Assembly (NCBI GenBank): GCA_902783315.1
Contig: CACZQK010000009.1
Location: 1 to 32,655 of the forward strand
Direction: 5' to 3'
Length of the DNA: 32,655 bases
From: an uncultured Erysipelotrichaceae bacterium
GTDB lineage: Bacteria; Bacillota_I; Bacilli_A; RF39; UBA660
The position numbers and the translations under genes were made by a program. Within the stretch, counting starts at the first letter, position 1, and each line of letters begins with the position of its first letter. Of the stretch, positions 24,445-32,655 are shown piece after piece. The notes below the pieces were generated by a model. That model did no database searches, was not told where the DNA came from, and worked only from the letters and a program-made list of their open reading frames with translations.

Positions 24445-25458
24445 ATGAGTAAAATAAAAGTATTAAGTAATGAAGATGTAAAAAAAATAATTAACTTGGA
24501 TATTGCTATTAAGGCAGTAGAACGTGCTTATAAGCAAAAAAGTAACAATAAGGGTAGTGTTTGGCCTATAGTGTTTTATGAGTATGAGCATAATGTTTTT
24601 GATTTGGATATTCGTTCTGGTAATTTAGTGGATAGTAATGCTTATGGCTTAAAAATGATTTCTTATAATGAGAATAATCCTTCTAAAAATCTTCCAGTTG
24701 TTAATGCGACAGCTTTAGTTTTTAATGATAAGACGGGTGAACCATTAGCTTTACTTAATGCTTTATCAATTACTTCATATCGAACAGGGGCGGCGGCAGC
24801 ACTTGCTGCTAAATATTTAGCAAAGAAAAATTCTAAAAATTTATTAATAATAGGCTCTGGTAATATTGCTAAGTATTCTGTGGCAGCCACTTTACATTTA
24901 ATACCAACGATTGAGAATGTTTATATATATAATGCTAGAAGAAAATTGGATGAGAAAGAATTATTAGCATTTAAAGAAGCGGTAAATCAGTTGTTAATTG
25001 CTTCAAATTCAAATTTAACGGCTAACTTTATGCTTGTTGATGATATAAGAAAAATAACGGGTAGTAGTGATATTATTATTACTGCAACGCCATCTGATAA
25101 AGCTATTATTGATAGTAGCTGGGTTTTACCAGGAACTCATTTTAGCTGTATGGGAGCAGGTTTAGTAGGCAAACAAGAGATAGATGAAAAATTATTTTCT
25201 AGAGCAAAAGTTTTTGCTGATGATAAAAAATTGTGCCTCGAGCAAGGAGAAGCGCAGACAGCTTATAAGAAAAAAATAATTTCTTCTTTTGATGGAGAAT
25301 TAGGTGATGTTCTTTTAGGAACCAATGCCGGTAGAAGTAGTGATAATGATATAACAATCTTTGATTCAGTAGGGCTCTTTTTACAAGATTTAGCTACTTC
25401 AATTGAATTAATAGAAGAAGCTAATCGAAAGAAAATAGGAGTAGAAATAGAGTTGTAA
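24445..25458 (+). CDS. Ornithine cyclodeaminase / mu-crystallin family NAD(P)-dependent enzyme
   Basis: 337 residues. Family marks: the substrate loop SYRTGAAAALAAKYL (near 112-126), the dinucleotide site LLIIGSGNIAKY (near 133-144), ITATPSDKAIID, GTHFSCMGAG and the C-terminal FDSVGLFLQDLA. The family includes ornithine cyclodeaminase (ornithine to proline plus ammonia), alanine dehydrogenases, ketimine reductases and siderophore enzymes such as SbnB, so the reaction here cannot be named. ATG 24445 has GAGGGA about nine bases ahead. It leads a run of five genes with gaps of about 25-30 bases; the downstream kinase-like protein suggests a small-molecule pathway. Confidence 0.87.
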   Translation: MSKIKVLSNEDVKKIINLDIAIKAVERAYKQKSNNKGSVWPIVFYEYEHNVFDLDIRSGNLVDSNAYGLKMISYNENNPSKNLPVVNATALVFNDKTGEPLALLNALSITSYRTGAAAALAAKYLAKKNSKNLLIIGSGNIAKYSVAATLHLIPTIENVYIYNARRKLDEKELLAFKEAVNQLLIASNSNLTANFMLVDDIRKITGSSDIIITATPSDKAIIDSSWVLPGTHFSCMGAGLVGKQEIDEKLFSRAKVFADDKKLCLEQGEAQTAYKKKIISSFDGELGDVLLGTNAGRSSDNDITIFDSVGLFLQDLATSIELIEEANRKKIGVEIEL

Positions 25459-25486
25459 ATTGAATTATTATTAATTGGAGGTTTTT

Positions 25487-27214
25487 ATGAATAATTTGTT
25501 TGATTATTTTACTAGAGTAAAATTTAAGTATGATGATTTGAAAAGTATTTTAGATAAAATAGTTGAGAATTATCATTTTACTGAGGTAAAATCATATTAT
25601 GTTATTGAAACTGGTTATGAAGATTTTAATGTATATATGGAAACTTTAAATAGTAAATATGTGGTTAAATTCTTTTCAAATGAAAGGTCTATGGAGAATA
25701 TTCATCATTATATAAAAATAGTTGATTCAATTTCCAAACAAGATTATTTAAATGTTCCTAAAGTATTTAGAAATGGAGATAATCTTTTGGGTAAAGTAGA
25801 CCAGAATAATAATGAAATATATTTTTTTGTAATGGAATACATTAGTGGTACAACCTTATATGATTTAGATAAAAAGATAGACTTAAAAACAATTATTAAA
25901 ATAGTATTTGATGTTTTAAAATATAATTGTGTTAATAAAGACTTAAAAGATTATTTATATACAGATGAAGCTAAAAAGTTTAAGCAATATGATATGTGGG
26001 GTTATGATCATTTTTTAGAAGAATATAAAGAAAAAAGTAAATACTTATCTTTAGAAGATAAGAAAATGATAGAACCAATCGTTTATTATTATAGGGACAT
26101 GGTAAAGCGTTATGAAAAATATGGTAAAAAGTTTAAGAACTTACCAGTTATGCCTCCTTATATGTCTGCTCATAATGATTTTATTTCTACAAATATTGTT
26201 TTAAAAAATAATGTAGAGCCATATTATATTGATTTTTCGGTATCATCTATTGCGCTTAATTTTGTTGATGTTGCGATATTTGGTTGTGATACGGTATTAA
26301 AAGATGGAATTACTGCTTCGGAGTATGCTAAGTATTTGAAAATAATTAGTTATATTTTATATCGAACTCATATTATGGAGTATAATTTATATCCGACAGC
26401 TGTTGCGGTGCAACATGCTATTCATGTGTTAATTGCTAATTACTATAAAGTACATGATGGAATTAATTCTTTGGAAAATGATTATTTTTTAAATCTTGGT
26501 AGAATAGGAATTAAGTATTTACAAGAGCAAGATTTAATTAATAAACCAGTTTTTAATTGGATTAAGAATGGTGATTGGTATGAAAGATCTGAACTTAGTA
26601 GAGTTTCAGAATATTCTAATATAAAGCAAGAAATAGAGGATTTGGGTTTAACTAATTTTATTGAAGATAATATAAAAGAATATTTCAAATTATATAATAG
26701 AAATAATAATGGTGAAGAATATTCTAATATTAAATTGGATGACTTATATCATAAAGGCTATGATTGGTTATATTCTTGTGTTGATAATGTTAAATCTAAT
26801 GAGACTATAATGGCAATTTCTTTTTGTAATGAAAATGAATGGAATGGAAAAAAAGAAGAAAATTTGTGGACTAGGCTTAATATGGAGGCCCTTAAGAGGA
26901 ATGTTTTTATGAAAAGGATATTTGTATATCCAGATAATAAAAAGAATCTAGTTGTTAATAATAAAGATATTCATCGATTTGTATCATATAAAAAGAATAA
27001 TTTGGAACTTGGATTTATTTCTGAGTCTAAAATACGTGAAGTATTGAAAGAAAAATTTGCTAAGATATATCCTGGTGTTTTAGTATTCAATGATAATATA
27101 GCTTTTATTGATAATGTTAATGACCCCGAAAATAGAGGATATAATGTTTTTGAAAAGGACAAAATCAAAGAATACTATGATATTTATGAAATTGTAAGAA
27201 AAAACTGTGACTGA
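25487..27214 (+). CDS. Aminoglycoside-phosphotransferase-fold kinase-like protein with extra C-terminal domain
   Basis: 575 residues. Residues 1 to about 345 look like the APH/choline-kinase fold: a Lys in YVVKFF (near 62), the hinge FFVMEYISG, the catalytic loop AHNDFISTN (H229, D231, N236) and the metal-binding IDF (D249, in place of DFG/DWE). It would phosphorylate a hydroxyl or act on an amino-acid-like substrate. After a linker (about 365-425), residues 430-575 form a further alpha/beta domain with IMAISFCNENEW, MKRIFVYPDNK and VLVFNDNIAFIDNVND; I do not recognise it, though its strand order could fit a phospholipase D-like or response-type fold. The ATG is chosen because GGAGG at 25477-25481 sits before it; TTG 25475 overlaps that site. 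Confidence 0.72.
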   Translation: MNNLFDYFTRVKFKYDDLKSILDKIVENYHFTEVKSYYVIETGYEDFNVYMETLNSKYVVKFFSNERSMENIHHYIKIVDSISKQDYLNVPKVFRNGDNLLGKVDQNNNEIYFFVMEYISGTTLYDLDKKIDLKTIIKIVFDVLKYNCVNKDLKDYLYTDEAKKFKQYDMWGYDHFLEEYKEKSKYLSLEDKKMIEPIVYYYRDMVKRYEKYGKKFKNLPVMPPYMSAHNDFISTNIVLKNNVEPYYIDFSVSSIALNFVDVAIFGCDTVLKDGITASEYAKYLKIISYILYRTHIMEYNLYPTAVAVQHAIHVLIANYYKVHDGINSLENDYFLNLGRIGIKYLQEQDLINKPVFNWIKNGDWYERSELSRVSEYSNIKQEIEDLGLTNFIEDNIKEYFKLYNRNNNGEEYSNIKLDDLYHKGYDWLYSCVDNVKSNETIMAISFCNENEWNGKKEENLWTRLNMEALKRNVFMKRIFVYPDNKKNLVVNNKDIHRFVSYKKNNLELGFISESKIREVLKEKFAKIYPGVLVFNDNIAFIDNVNDPENRGYNVFEKDKIKEYYDIYEIVRKNCD

Positions 27215-27244
27215 TTTTATATGCTTGTTAGGAAGGTAATTTTT

Positions 27245-27697
27245 ATGGGTAAAAAACTGTATTTTCAAAAATTTGAATTTAAGAAGTCAAATTATTTATT
27301 AATAATAATGTTGATGTTCTTCTTTACTTTTTTTCTTTTAGTTGCAATTTTTGGTAATGGAGAAAAAATGTTTTCATTAATTTTATGTGGTATAACATTT
27401 TTATTATTACTTTATTTTATTGTTTATGTTATATTTTCGGTGAAAGGAAATAAAATAGATATTTATGATGATCATATTGAAATAAGTGTTTTTAAGCTAG
27501 GCTTTTTTAGATGTTATAATCTTAGATTGTCAGAAATTGAGAAAGTTGAAATTTCTGATGAACTTGGTTGGTCTATTTGTTTTTATTTAAAAAATAGAAA
27601 GAAAATTAAATTTTTGGGAGTATATTTACCTGAAGGTAAGGGTATTTTTTATGAACAGAGAAAGTTTAGTAATGCTTTGAAAAAGGTTGGGTTGTAG
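27245..27697 (+). CDS. Small membrane protein with two helices and a cytosolic PH-like domain
   Basis: 150 residues. Two membrane segments (about 17-40 and 44-66) are followed by a soluble strand-rich domain, IDIYDDHIEISVFKLGFFRCYNLRLSEI and so on, ending in a helix. That layout is typical of bacterial PH-like (bPH) membrane proteins; no catalytic motif is seen, and the assignment rests on layout. ATG 27245 follows AGGAAGG by eight bases; ATG 27221 lies before that site. Part of the OCD run, with 30 bases to the gene before it. Confidence 0.6.
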   Translation: MGKKLYFQKFEFKKSNYLLIIMLMFFFTFFLLVAIFGNGEKMFSLILCGITFLLLLYFIVYVIFSVKGNKIDIYDDHIEISVFKLGFFRCYNLRLSEIEKVEISDELGWSICFYLKNRKKIKFLGVYLPEGKGIFYEQRKFSNALKKVGL

Positions 27698-27722
27698 AAT
27701 TTATAGATTGGTGGTGATTTAA

Positions 27723-28172
27723 TTGATTGAAGAAATTATAAATAAAAATCTTAAAAGAATAGAACATGATTTAGAGGAAATAGAGGGAATTCAAAAAATA
27801 GATTTTATTGATCTGTTTCCTATTAACCCGGAACATAGAGAGTCATTAGACCATGAGGCTTTGAAAATTGCTAAAATAATAGATAAGACAGATAGAGGAA
27901 ATTATTATTTATTGAATACGCCTTTAAAAACTAAGTATGGTGATTTAAGATTATTTAAAGTTCGTTTTTATGATGAAACAAGAACTAATTGGGAAGCAGC
28001 AGCAGATTTTTTAGTGGAAGATAGAAAAAAGTTAGAAGAGAAAGCTTTAACTGATTCTAGATTTACATATATTACAAGACCAAAGTGGGATGCAATAGAA
28101 TTTAGAACGAATAATACTTTGATTTATTTTTTGAAACCGTTGATTTCGGAATTATATTCAGATGTAATGTGA
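27723..28172 (+). CDS. Unrecognised soluble protein, 149 residues
   Basis: No family recognised. It has a helical start (IEEIINKNLKRIEHDLEEIEGI), a strand pair around YYLLNTPLKTKYGDLRLFKVRFYD, an acidic middle and a C-terminal strand-helix, TLIYFLKPLISELYS. It is compact, cytosolic and without Cys or signal sequence. The TTG start is supported by GGTGGTGAT just upstream. It lies within the OCD run, between the PH-like membrane protein and the Cys-Cys-tailed protein. Its size and position would fit a small partner or immunity-like protein, but there is no direct evidence. Confidence 0.55.
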   Translation: MIEEIINKNLKRIEHDLEEIEGIQKIDFIDLFPINPEHRESLDHEALKIAKIIDKTDRGNYYLLNTPLKTKYGDLRLFKVRFYDETRTNWEAAADFLVEDRKKLEEKALTDSRFTYITRPKWDAIEFRTNNTLIYFLKPLISELYSDVM

Positions 28173-28203
28173 TAGATAGAAAGGTGTTATTTTTGGGGGA
28201 GTT

Positions 28204-29313
28204 ATGGATTTTTTTGATGAATTAAGGAATCTGGAATTTAGACGAGGCTCATATGGGACTTTTGAATTAGGTCGATGGGATGAATTTGGAAAATGGGTAA
28301 TTGATCAATCTATGAGTACTTTACTTGGTTTGAACTCAATGGCATTGACACCAGATAAAGAGCAGATGAAGAATTTAGCTTGTATGTGCTATTTATTTGG
28401 ATTGTTCAATAATTATATTGATCATTTTGTAGCTGTTCCAGCTGGCTATATTGCTAGTTTTTCATACGAAGGTGTTTTTTTATCCTTTTATCCACAATAT
28501 ATAATAGAGCAAGCAAAAGTGCTATGCAGTTTTAAAAAATCCTTTTTAGAACAATGTGAAAGATGGGCAGATTCTAAATTTTATGAAAAAGTTTTAGAAA
28601 TATTGTCTACAGGTGATTCCCTTTTTAATATGGTTTCAGATATAGTTTCCCTTCCAAAATCAGATAATATTTCTAAACGCTTAGATAATGCTTTAGCGAC
28701 ATTTTCTAAAGTGGATTTAGATAATTGTGATAAAAATGATTTTATTTTAGAGAGTATTATTTCAGATGGCGAAGAAGAATTGAGTGAATTGTCTTTGGTT
28801 AACCAAATAGTGAAAAATTCTGATATTAAAACTAACGAAGCATTAAAATTCTTAGAACTTTATGATATGGGTAGTGGCCATTTTGATTGCAATAAAATAA
28901 GGAATTCTAAGAAAGTTTTTGATAATATAATGGAAGACTTTATTTTGAACGGATATTATATTTATAGGGGAAAAGATCGTGATGGTAAACTTATTAATCA
29001 AGATTGGATGATATTAGATCGTTGTAGTAGAATTTTGGAATTAAAAAAGTTGTTAAAAGAAGCGGTTCCTGATAAAACAGAATGGGATTATATTGATGAT
29101 ATTATTGATATATTTAATATATGCTCAACAGATTATACTGGTCCTGTCGTTTCTGAAATTTTAGCTAATTTGATTAATTATGATGTAAAAAAAGTTGATG
29201 AGGTTATTCCTACACAAGACTTGAATGAAAAAAAGAAAATTAATTCAAGAAATTGTCCTTTTGGTGTGGCTTTTAGAGAAGGGAGAACTAGAAAAAAGTC
29301 TCGTTGTTGTTGA
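28204..29313 (+). CDS. Unrecognised protein with a basic C-terminal Cys-Cys tail
   Basis: 369 residues, soluble, helix-rich. I do not recognise it. The N-terminal part has Tyr/Phe/Trp-rich patches (RGSYGTFELGRWDEFGKW). A mid segment (about 60-105) is hydrophobic but not clearly membrane-spanning. A low-complexity acidic patch (EEELSEL) follows. The end is NCPFGVAFREGRTRKKSRCC: a polybasic stretch, then two terminal cysteines. A GGGGGAG site lies just before the ATG. It is the last gene of the 24445-29313 run; I see no strong hairpin after it. Confidence 0.55.
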   Translation: MDFFDELRNLEFRRGSYGTFELGRWDEFGKWVIDQSMSTLLGLNSMALTPDKEQMKNLACMCYLFGLFNNYIDHFVAVPAGYIASFSYEGVFLSFYPQYIIEQAKVLCSFKKSFLEQCERWADSKFYEKVLEILSTGDSLFNMVSDIVSLPKSDNISKRLDNALATFSKVDLDNCDKNDFILESIISDGEEELSELSLVNQIVKNSDIKTNEALKFLELYDMGSGHFDCNKIRNSKKVFDNIMEDFILNGYYIYRGKDRDGKLINQDWMILDRCSRILELKKLLKEAVPDKTEWDYIDDIIDIFNICSTDYTGPVVSEILANLINYDVKKVDEVIPTQDLNEKKKINSRNCPFGVAFREGRTRKKSRCC

Positions 29314-29363
29314 AACTAGAAATGAATTAAATAGTTATTTGTTTGTTGTTTTAGTGATAGGTA

Positions 29364-29391
29364 TTTACTTTTATTTTTAAAATGTTATAAT
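29364..29391 (+). promoter_or_regulatory. Promoter of yitT
   Basis: TTTACT at 29364-29369, 16 bases, TATAAT at 29386-29391, with TG at 29383-29384 making an extended -10. It lies 23 bases before the yitT ATG. Confidence 0.65.
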
Positions 29392-29413
29392 TATCATCGT
29401 TAGAGGTGATACT

Positions 29414-30292
29414 ATGGAAATTATTCGAAAAAATTTTAATTGGAACTATACTGACTTTTGTAAGGCCTTATTAGGTTCATTATTATTTTGTTTTGCAATA
29501 AATTTTTTTGTAGTTCCTAATCATTTATATACAGGTGGAGTACTTGGTTTATCTCAATTGATAAGAAGTATAGTGGTTGATGTTTTCAATTTAGATATTT
29601 CGTTTGATTTTAGTGGTATTTTATATTATTTAATTAATATTCCATTATTTGTTATTGCTTATAAATTTGTTGGAAAAACATTCTTTTTTCGCACACTTTT
29701 TGCAGTATCAATTCAGACGTTGATGCTATCATTATTGCCTAGTGTTAGATTAGTTGATGATCTTTTAGCTAATGTGGTTATTGGTGGACTTCTAGGTGGG
29801 GTCGGAGTTGGAATGATTTTGTCAAGTGGAGCTTCAACTGGTGGGACAGATATTGTTGGGTTAGCTTTAGCTAAAAAAAATAATCATTTTTCAGTTGGTA
29901 AGTTAGGAATGATAGTGAATGCGCTTATTTATATGGTAGCTGGTATTCGGTATGGTTTGGAAATAATGATTTATTCAATAATATATTCAGCAGTAGATAG
30001 TTTAATGCTTGATAAGATGCATGAACAAAATATTTGTTCAACAGCTTTTATTTTTTGTAAAGAAAATCCAAAAGAAATAAATGATTATATTAAAAATGAA
30101 TTAAATAGGGATTTTACATATTGGCATGCAAAAGGTGGGTATGATGATTCAAAAACCTATATTATTTATACAGTATTAACAAAATATGAGTTGATAAAAT
30201 TGGAAAGACATATGAAAGAATTTGATATTCAAACTTTTATGGTAAAAAGTGAAGGTATTGGTGTAAAAGGACAATTTGAAAAGAATTTTTGA
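29414..30292 (+). CDS. YitT family membrane protein (with DUF2179 domain)
   Basis: 292 residues. About six membrane segments in the first 210 residues: FCKALLGSLLFCFAINFFVVPN, a GGVLGLSQLI loop, and VVIGGLLGGVGVGMILSSGASTGGTDIVGLALAKK, the hallmark glycine-rich stretch. The C-terminal soluble DUF2179 domain (about 215-290) reads CSTAFIFCKENPKEINDYI...TYWHAKGGYDDSKTYIIYTVL and resembles a nitrogen-regulatory-type ligand fold. The family (YitT, YpjC, YqfU) is widespread in Firmicutes; transport of an ion or small solute is assumed but not proven. AGAGGTGAT ribosome site; own promoter and terminator. Confidence 0.9.
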   Translation: MEIIRKNFNWNYTDFCKALLGSLLFCFAINFFVVPNHLYTGGVLGLSQLIRSIVVDVFNLDISFDFSGILYYLINIPLFVIAYKFVGKTFFFRTLFAVSIQTLMLSLLPSVRLVDDLLANVVIGGLLGGVGVGMILSSGASTGGTDIVGLALAKKNNHFSVGKLGMIVNALIYMVAGIRYGLEIMIYSIIYSAVDSLMLDKMHEQNICSTAFIFCKENPKEINDYIKNELNRDFTYWHAKGGYDDSKTYIIYTVLTKYELIKLERHMKEFDIQTFMVKSEGIGVKGQFEKNF

Positions 30293-30297
30293 ATTCA

Positions 30298-30334
30298 AAA
30301 AACACAAGATTTAAAGTTGAAGTCTTGTGTTTTT
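30298..30334 (+). terminator. Terminator of yitT
   Basis: A perfect 12-bp stem AAAAACACAAGA/TCTTGTGTTTTT with a 13-base loop, ending in a T-run; the A-run on the other side makes it usable by the convergent minus-strand gene. Confidence 0.88.
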
Positions 30335-30355
30335 ATTTAAAAAATATATTTATTA

Positions 30356-32470
30356 TTATCCAATTACTTGAGTTTTTTCTAATTCTTTTTCTATTTTTTC
30401 TTTTATTTCGGTCGTATAATTACGAACTACTAATCCTAAAATTAATGGGACAATAGTGTGACATAATAACAATGCTATATATCCTAAATAATCCCATCTG
30501 TAGAAGCCTCCAATTGTTTCTCTAGCAGCGTTCATAGCTGGGGCAAATGGCATAAATGGTTGCATTAGTTGGAATCCTTTTGGTAATAATTCAACTGGGA
30601 ATGTACCACCAGAACCAGCTACTTGTAATACCATAATAATTATTATTAAAGCTTGTCCTATTTTGCCGAAAGTGATTGTGAATGAATAAATAATTAGTGA
30701 GAATACTAAGCTTGATAACATTAAAGTTAATAGGAATAAGAACCAGTTTGCTGTTTGGACTTGTAATATGATATCTCCAATTCCGATTATTAATCCTTGT
30801 ATCATCGCAATTGATCCAAATAACATGAATCTACCAAAGAACAGTTGATATGGTTTTGCTTTTGTTGTCTTTTTACTTTTTTTCATGTCTACTTTTAAAA
30901 GTGACGTTAATAAAGTTGCACCAACCCAACAAGCTAAAACTGAATAGAATGGAGTCATTTTTGATCCATAAGTATTAATTGGGTATAAACTAATTTCTTT
31001 TGTATCTATTGGTGAAGAAATAAAATCAGCTATTTCTTCTGGTTTGTTTTTTAATAAATTAACGATATTATTATATAATTGGCTATGCTTTGTATCTTTC
31101 ATAACATCTATTAATTTATCAATATCTGCTTCAAAATCTATTAGAATCTTATCAATATTATTATTTAATTGGCTACCCGTTATTAAGGCATTAATAATGT
31201 ATTGTAGAGAACTATCAACATTATTTAAAGAACCATTGATGTTCATTAATGTATCAGTAGCATTGTTCAGTTTTTCTGATGCTTTTTTATAGATTTTACT
31301 TAATTCTGGTTTTACATCATTTTGAAAAGTTGTTTTTAATGATGTAATATTACTATTCATATCATTTATTTGTTTTTTGATATCATCTAAATCTTTGATT
31401 GCTTGATTTGTGTTAGAAACTTTATTTTGTAGTTCTTCTAATTTCTTTATATGATCTGTTACTTTCTTTTCTAAGTTTTGAATACTTTTTAATTGAATAA
31501 TGCTATTAATAGATGTTAAAGTGTTATCTAGTCTTCTTATAACGACTAATGATTTATCAAGCTTATCAGATATTTTTGCTAAATTGTCTTTGGCATTTGT
31601 GGAATCTGTTTTATTCATAATGTCTAAGGTATCATTAATAATCGTTTCTGCTTCTTCTGTGATTGCTACTAAATCTCTTTCAATATTGTCATAGGTAGAA
31701 TCAAATGATTGAGCAGCATCTTTCATGTCACTGATTCCTTGTTTTGTTGTATCAGAAATATTTGAAAGACTTGGCATAATTGTTCTGATTGCTGCTAAAG
31801 ATTGTTCTGTTGTACCAGCTGCTAAATTTGCAGTTTGTAATAATATTCTTACTTGTTCTACGCCTTCTTTTGTTGTTTGTAATTTGTTAATTAATTCGTC
31901 TGTTGTTTCAACGCTTTTTGTGATAACATCAAGGTTTTCTGCTTTTACCATTGCTTTATAAACAATTGTATTAACAAATGATTGGTTTATGCCATTTTGG
32001 ATTGTGCCAATTGCTTTGTTTACAATTATTGGTGCAATGGCATTTTTCTTGTTATTTACGTAAAAATCAAATTTTGGTTTTGATATTTCTTTTTCATCCA
32101 TAATTGTTACTAATTTTTGGCTGAAATTTTTAGGTATGATAATAGCACCATAATATTTTCCTTGTTCTACTTTTTTCTTAGCGTTTTCTTTATTGGTGAA
32201 AATCCATTTCATATCTTTGTTGTTTTTTAATTTTTTTTCAAGCTGATCACCGATATTTATTTTTTCATCAAGAATTATTGTTCCCTCATCTTGATTAACA
32301 ATAGCTACAGGAATGTTTCCAGTATTATCATAGGGACCCCAGTTTGAGTCGATATTTAGCCAAGCATAAATACCGGAAATAAAAATCATCCCTATAATGA
32401 TAACTATAGCCATTTTACTTTTAGAAATTCTTTTTAAATCATCTAAGAAAAATTCAATTATTTGTTTCAT
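30356..32470 (-). CDS. YhgE/Pip family membrane protein
   Basis: 704 residues. One N-terminal membrane helix (about 19-37) is followed by the outside YhgE/Pip N-terminal domain, with NIPVAIVNQDEGT and KYYGAIIIPKNFS. A long coiled-coil-like, Asn/Lys-rich stretch covers about 180-470, then comes a C-terminal bundle of five or six helices (about 505-690) with FLLTLMLSSLVFSLIIYSFTITFGKIGQA and PVELLPKGFQLMQPFMPF. The C-terminal part is ABC-2-like. Members include Pip, a phage receptor in Lactococcus, and YhgE; related proteins act in export of surface or secretion-linked factors. The length is moderate for the family (700-900). GGAG at six bases supports the ATG. A near-perfect promoter lies upstream. 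Confidence 0.9.
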   Translation of the reverse strand: MKQIIEFFLDDLKRISKSKMAIVIIIGMIFISGIYAWLNIDSNWGPYDNTGNIPVAIVNQDEGTIILDEKINIGDQLEKKLKNNKDMKWIFTNKENAKKKVEQGKYYGAIIIPKNFSQKLVTIMDEKEISKPKFDFYVNNKKNAIAPIIVNKAIGTIQNGINQSFVNTIVYKAMVKAENLDVITKSVETTDELINKLQTTKEGVEQVRILLQTANLAAGTTEQSLAAIRTIMPSLSNISDTTKQGISDMKDAAQSFDSTYDNIERDLVAITEEAETIINDTLDIMNKTDSTNAKDNLAKISDKLDKSLVVIRRLDNTLTSINSIIQLKSIQNLEKKVTDHIKKLEELQNKVSNTNQAIKDLDDIKKQINDMNSNITSLKTTFQNDVKPELSKIYKKASEKLNNATDTLMNINGSLNNVDSSLQYIINALITGSQLNNNIDKILIDFEADIDKLIDVMKDTKHSQLYNNIVNLLKNKPEEIADFISSPIDTKEISLYPINTYGSKMTPFYSVLACWVGATLLTSLLKVDMKKSKKTTKAKPYQLFFGRFMLFGSIAMIQGLIIGIGDIILQVQTANWFLFLLTLMLSSLVFSLIIYSFTITFGKIGQALIIIIMVLQVAGSGGTFPVELLPKGFQLMQPFMPFAPAMNAARETIGGFYRWDYLGYIALLLCHTIVPLILGLVVRNYTTEIKEKIEKELEKTQVIG

Positions 32471-32525
32471 TTTTTTCTCCTTTTTTCTTTTTTTTGCCAG
32501 TTTTTATATCTAGAAATTGGCTGTT

Positions 32526-32554
32526 ATTATACTGCTTTTTTGTTTAATTGTCAA
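32526..32554 (-). promoter_or_regulatory. Consensus sigma-A promoter of the YhgE/Pip gene
   Basis: Reading on the minus strand, TTGACA (32554-32549), 17 bases, TATAAT (32531-32526): both hexamers match the consensus exactly. The start codon follows 55 bases later. Confidence 0.88.
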
Positions 32555-32585
32555 TTAGAGTCTTGACCATTATTACTTTAAAGAG

Positions 32586-32627
32586 TAAATGCAATTTATT
32601 TTAATTTATATTTAAAAGTTGCATTTA
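32586..32627. repeat. Inverted repeat upstream of the YhgE/Pip promoter, possible operator
   Basis: TAAATGCAA (32586-32594) and TTGCATTTA (32619-32627) are exact inverted 9-mers 24 bases apart, ending about 30 bases upstream of the -35 element. They could be half-sites for a regulator, or a shared site for a divergent gene beyond the window. Confidence 0.5.
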
Positions 32628-32655
32628 GTCTAATATTATTTTTTAATATACCTTA

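Noticed and set aside
1-32655. TGA-as-tryptophan code of mycoplasma-type genomes
   Set aside because: Several genes end at TGA with a full-length family product, and all Trp are TGG.

Overview
The window is AT-rich (roughly a quarter to a third G+C by eye), densely packed, and uses standard bacterial code 11: TGA is a stop (for example the first NUDIX gene at 4874 and yitT at 30292) and tryptophan is TGG. Strong AGGAGG-type ribosome sites, short A/T-stem terminators, MgtE, YitT, YhgE/Pip, NfnAB and RsbU/RsbW/STAS-type signalling point to a low-GC Firmicute, probably an anaerobic gut-type Bacilli or Erysipelotrichia-like lineage. The species cannot be fixed from the sequence. I see no rRNA, tRNA, CRISPR array, insertion sequence or phage module.

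Layout. 1-4874: a hypothetical membrane protein, then nfnA-nfnB (electron-bifurcating ferredoxin:NADP oxidoreductase), a DUF2130 protein and a COG4119-type NUDIX hydrolase, all on +. 4875-5331: a gene-poor gap with two good promoters. 5332-6336: a HAD-like protein with an altered catalytic motif. 6352-8154 (-): a small-molecule dikinase (ATP-grasp plus phosphohistidine domain). Divergent from it, 8340-15578 (+) is a tight five-gene operon: a membrane PP2C phosphatase fused to an RsbW-like ATPase, a one-module NRPS (A-T-C), a MATE exporter, a STAS antagonist and a Sfp-type phosphopantetheinyl transferase. This operon is the most interesting item. It combines biosynthesis, carrier activation, export and a complete partner-switch signalling set in one transcript.

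15613-22785: mgtE (-) with a long structured leader, a small membrane protein, a MEMO-AMMECR1 fusion flanked by two unrecognised minus-strand genes, then a methyltransferase and a second NUDIX hydrolase. 22863-23921 (-): a PnuC-like transporter with an extra YgjV-like membrane half. 24030-24429: a decayed GNAT acetyltransferase at the head of a + strand run (24445-29313) made of an ornithine-cyclodeaminase-family enzyme, an APH-fold kinase-like protein with an extra C-terminal domain, and three unrecognised proteins, one ending in a basic Cys-Cys tail. 29414-30292: yitT. 30356-32470 (-): YhgE/Pip membrane protein with a near-perfect sigma-A promoter and an upstream inverted repeat.

The genes inside the 8340-15578 operon are separated by 1 to 12 bases, which argues for co-transcription and translational coupling. 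Convergent gene pairs share compact bidirectional terminators, several of which contain the stop codons themselves.
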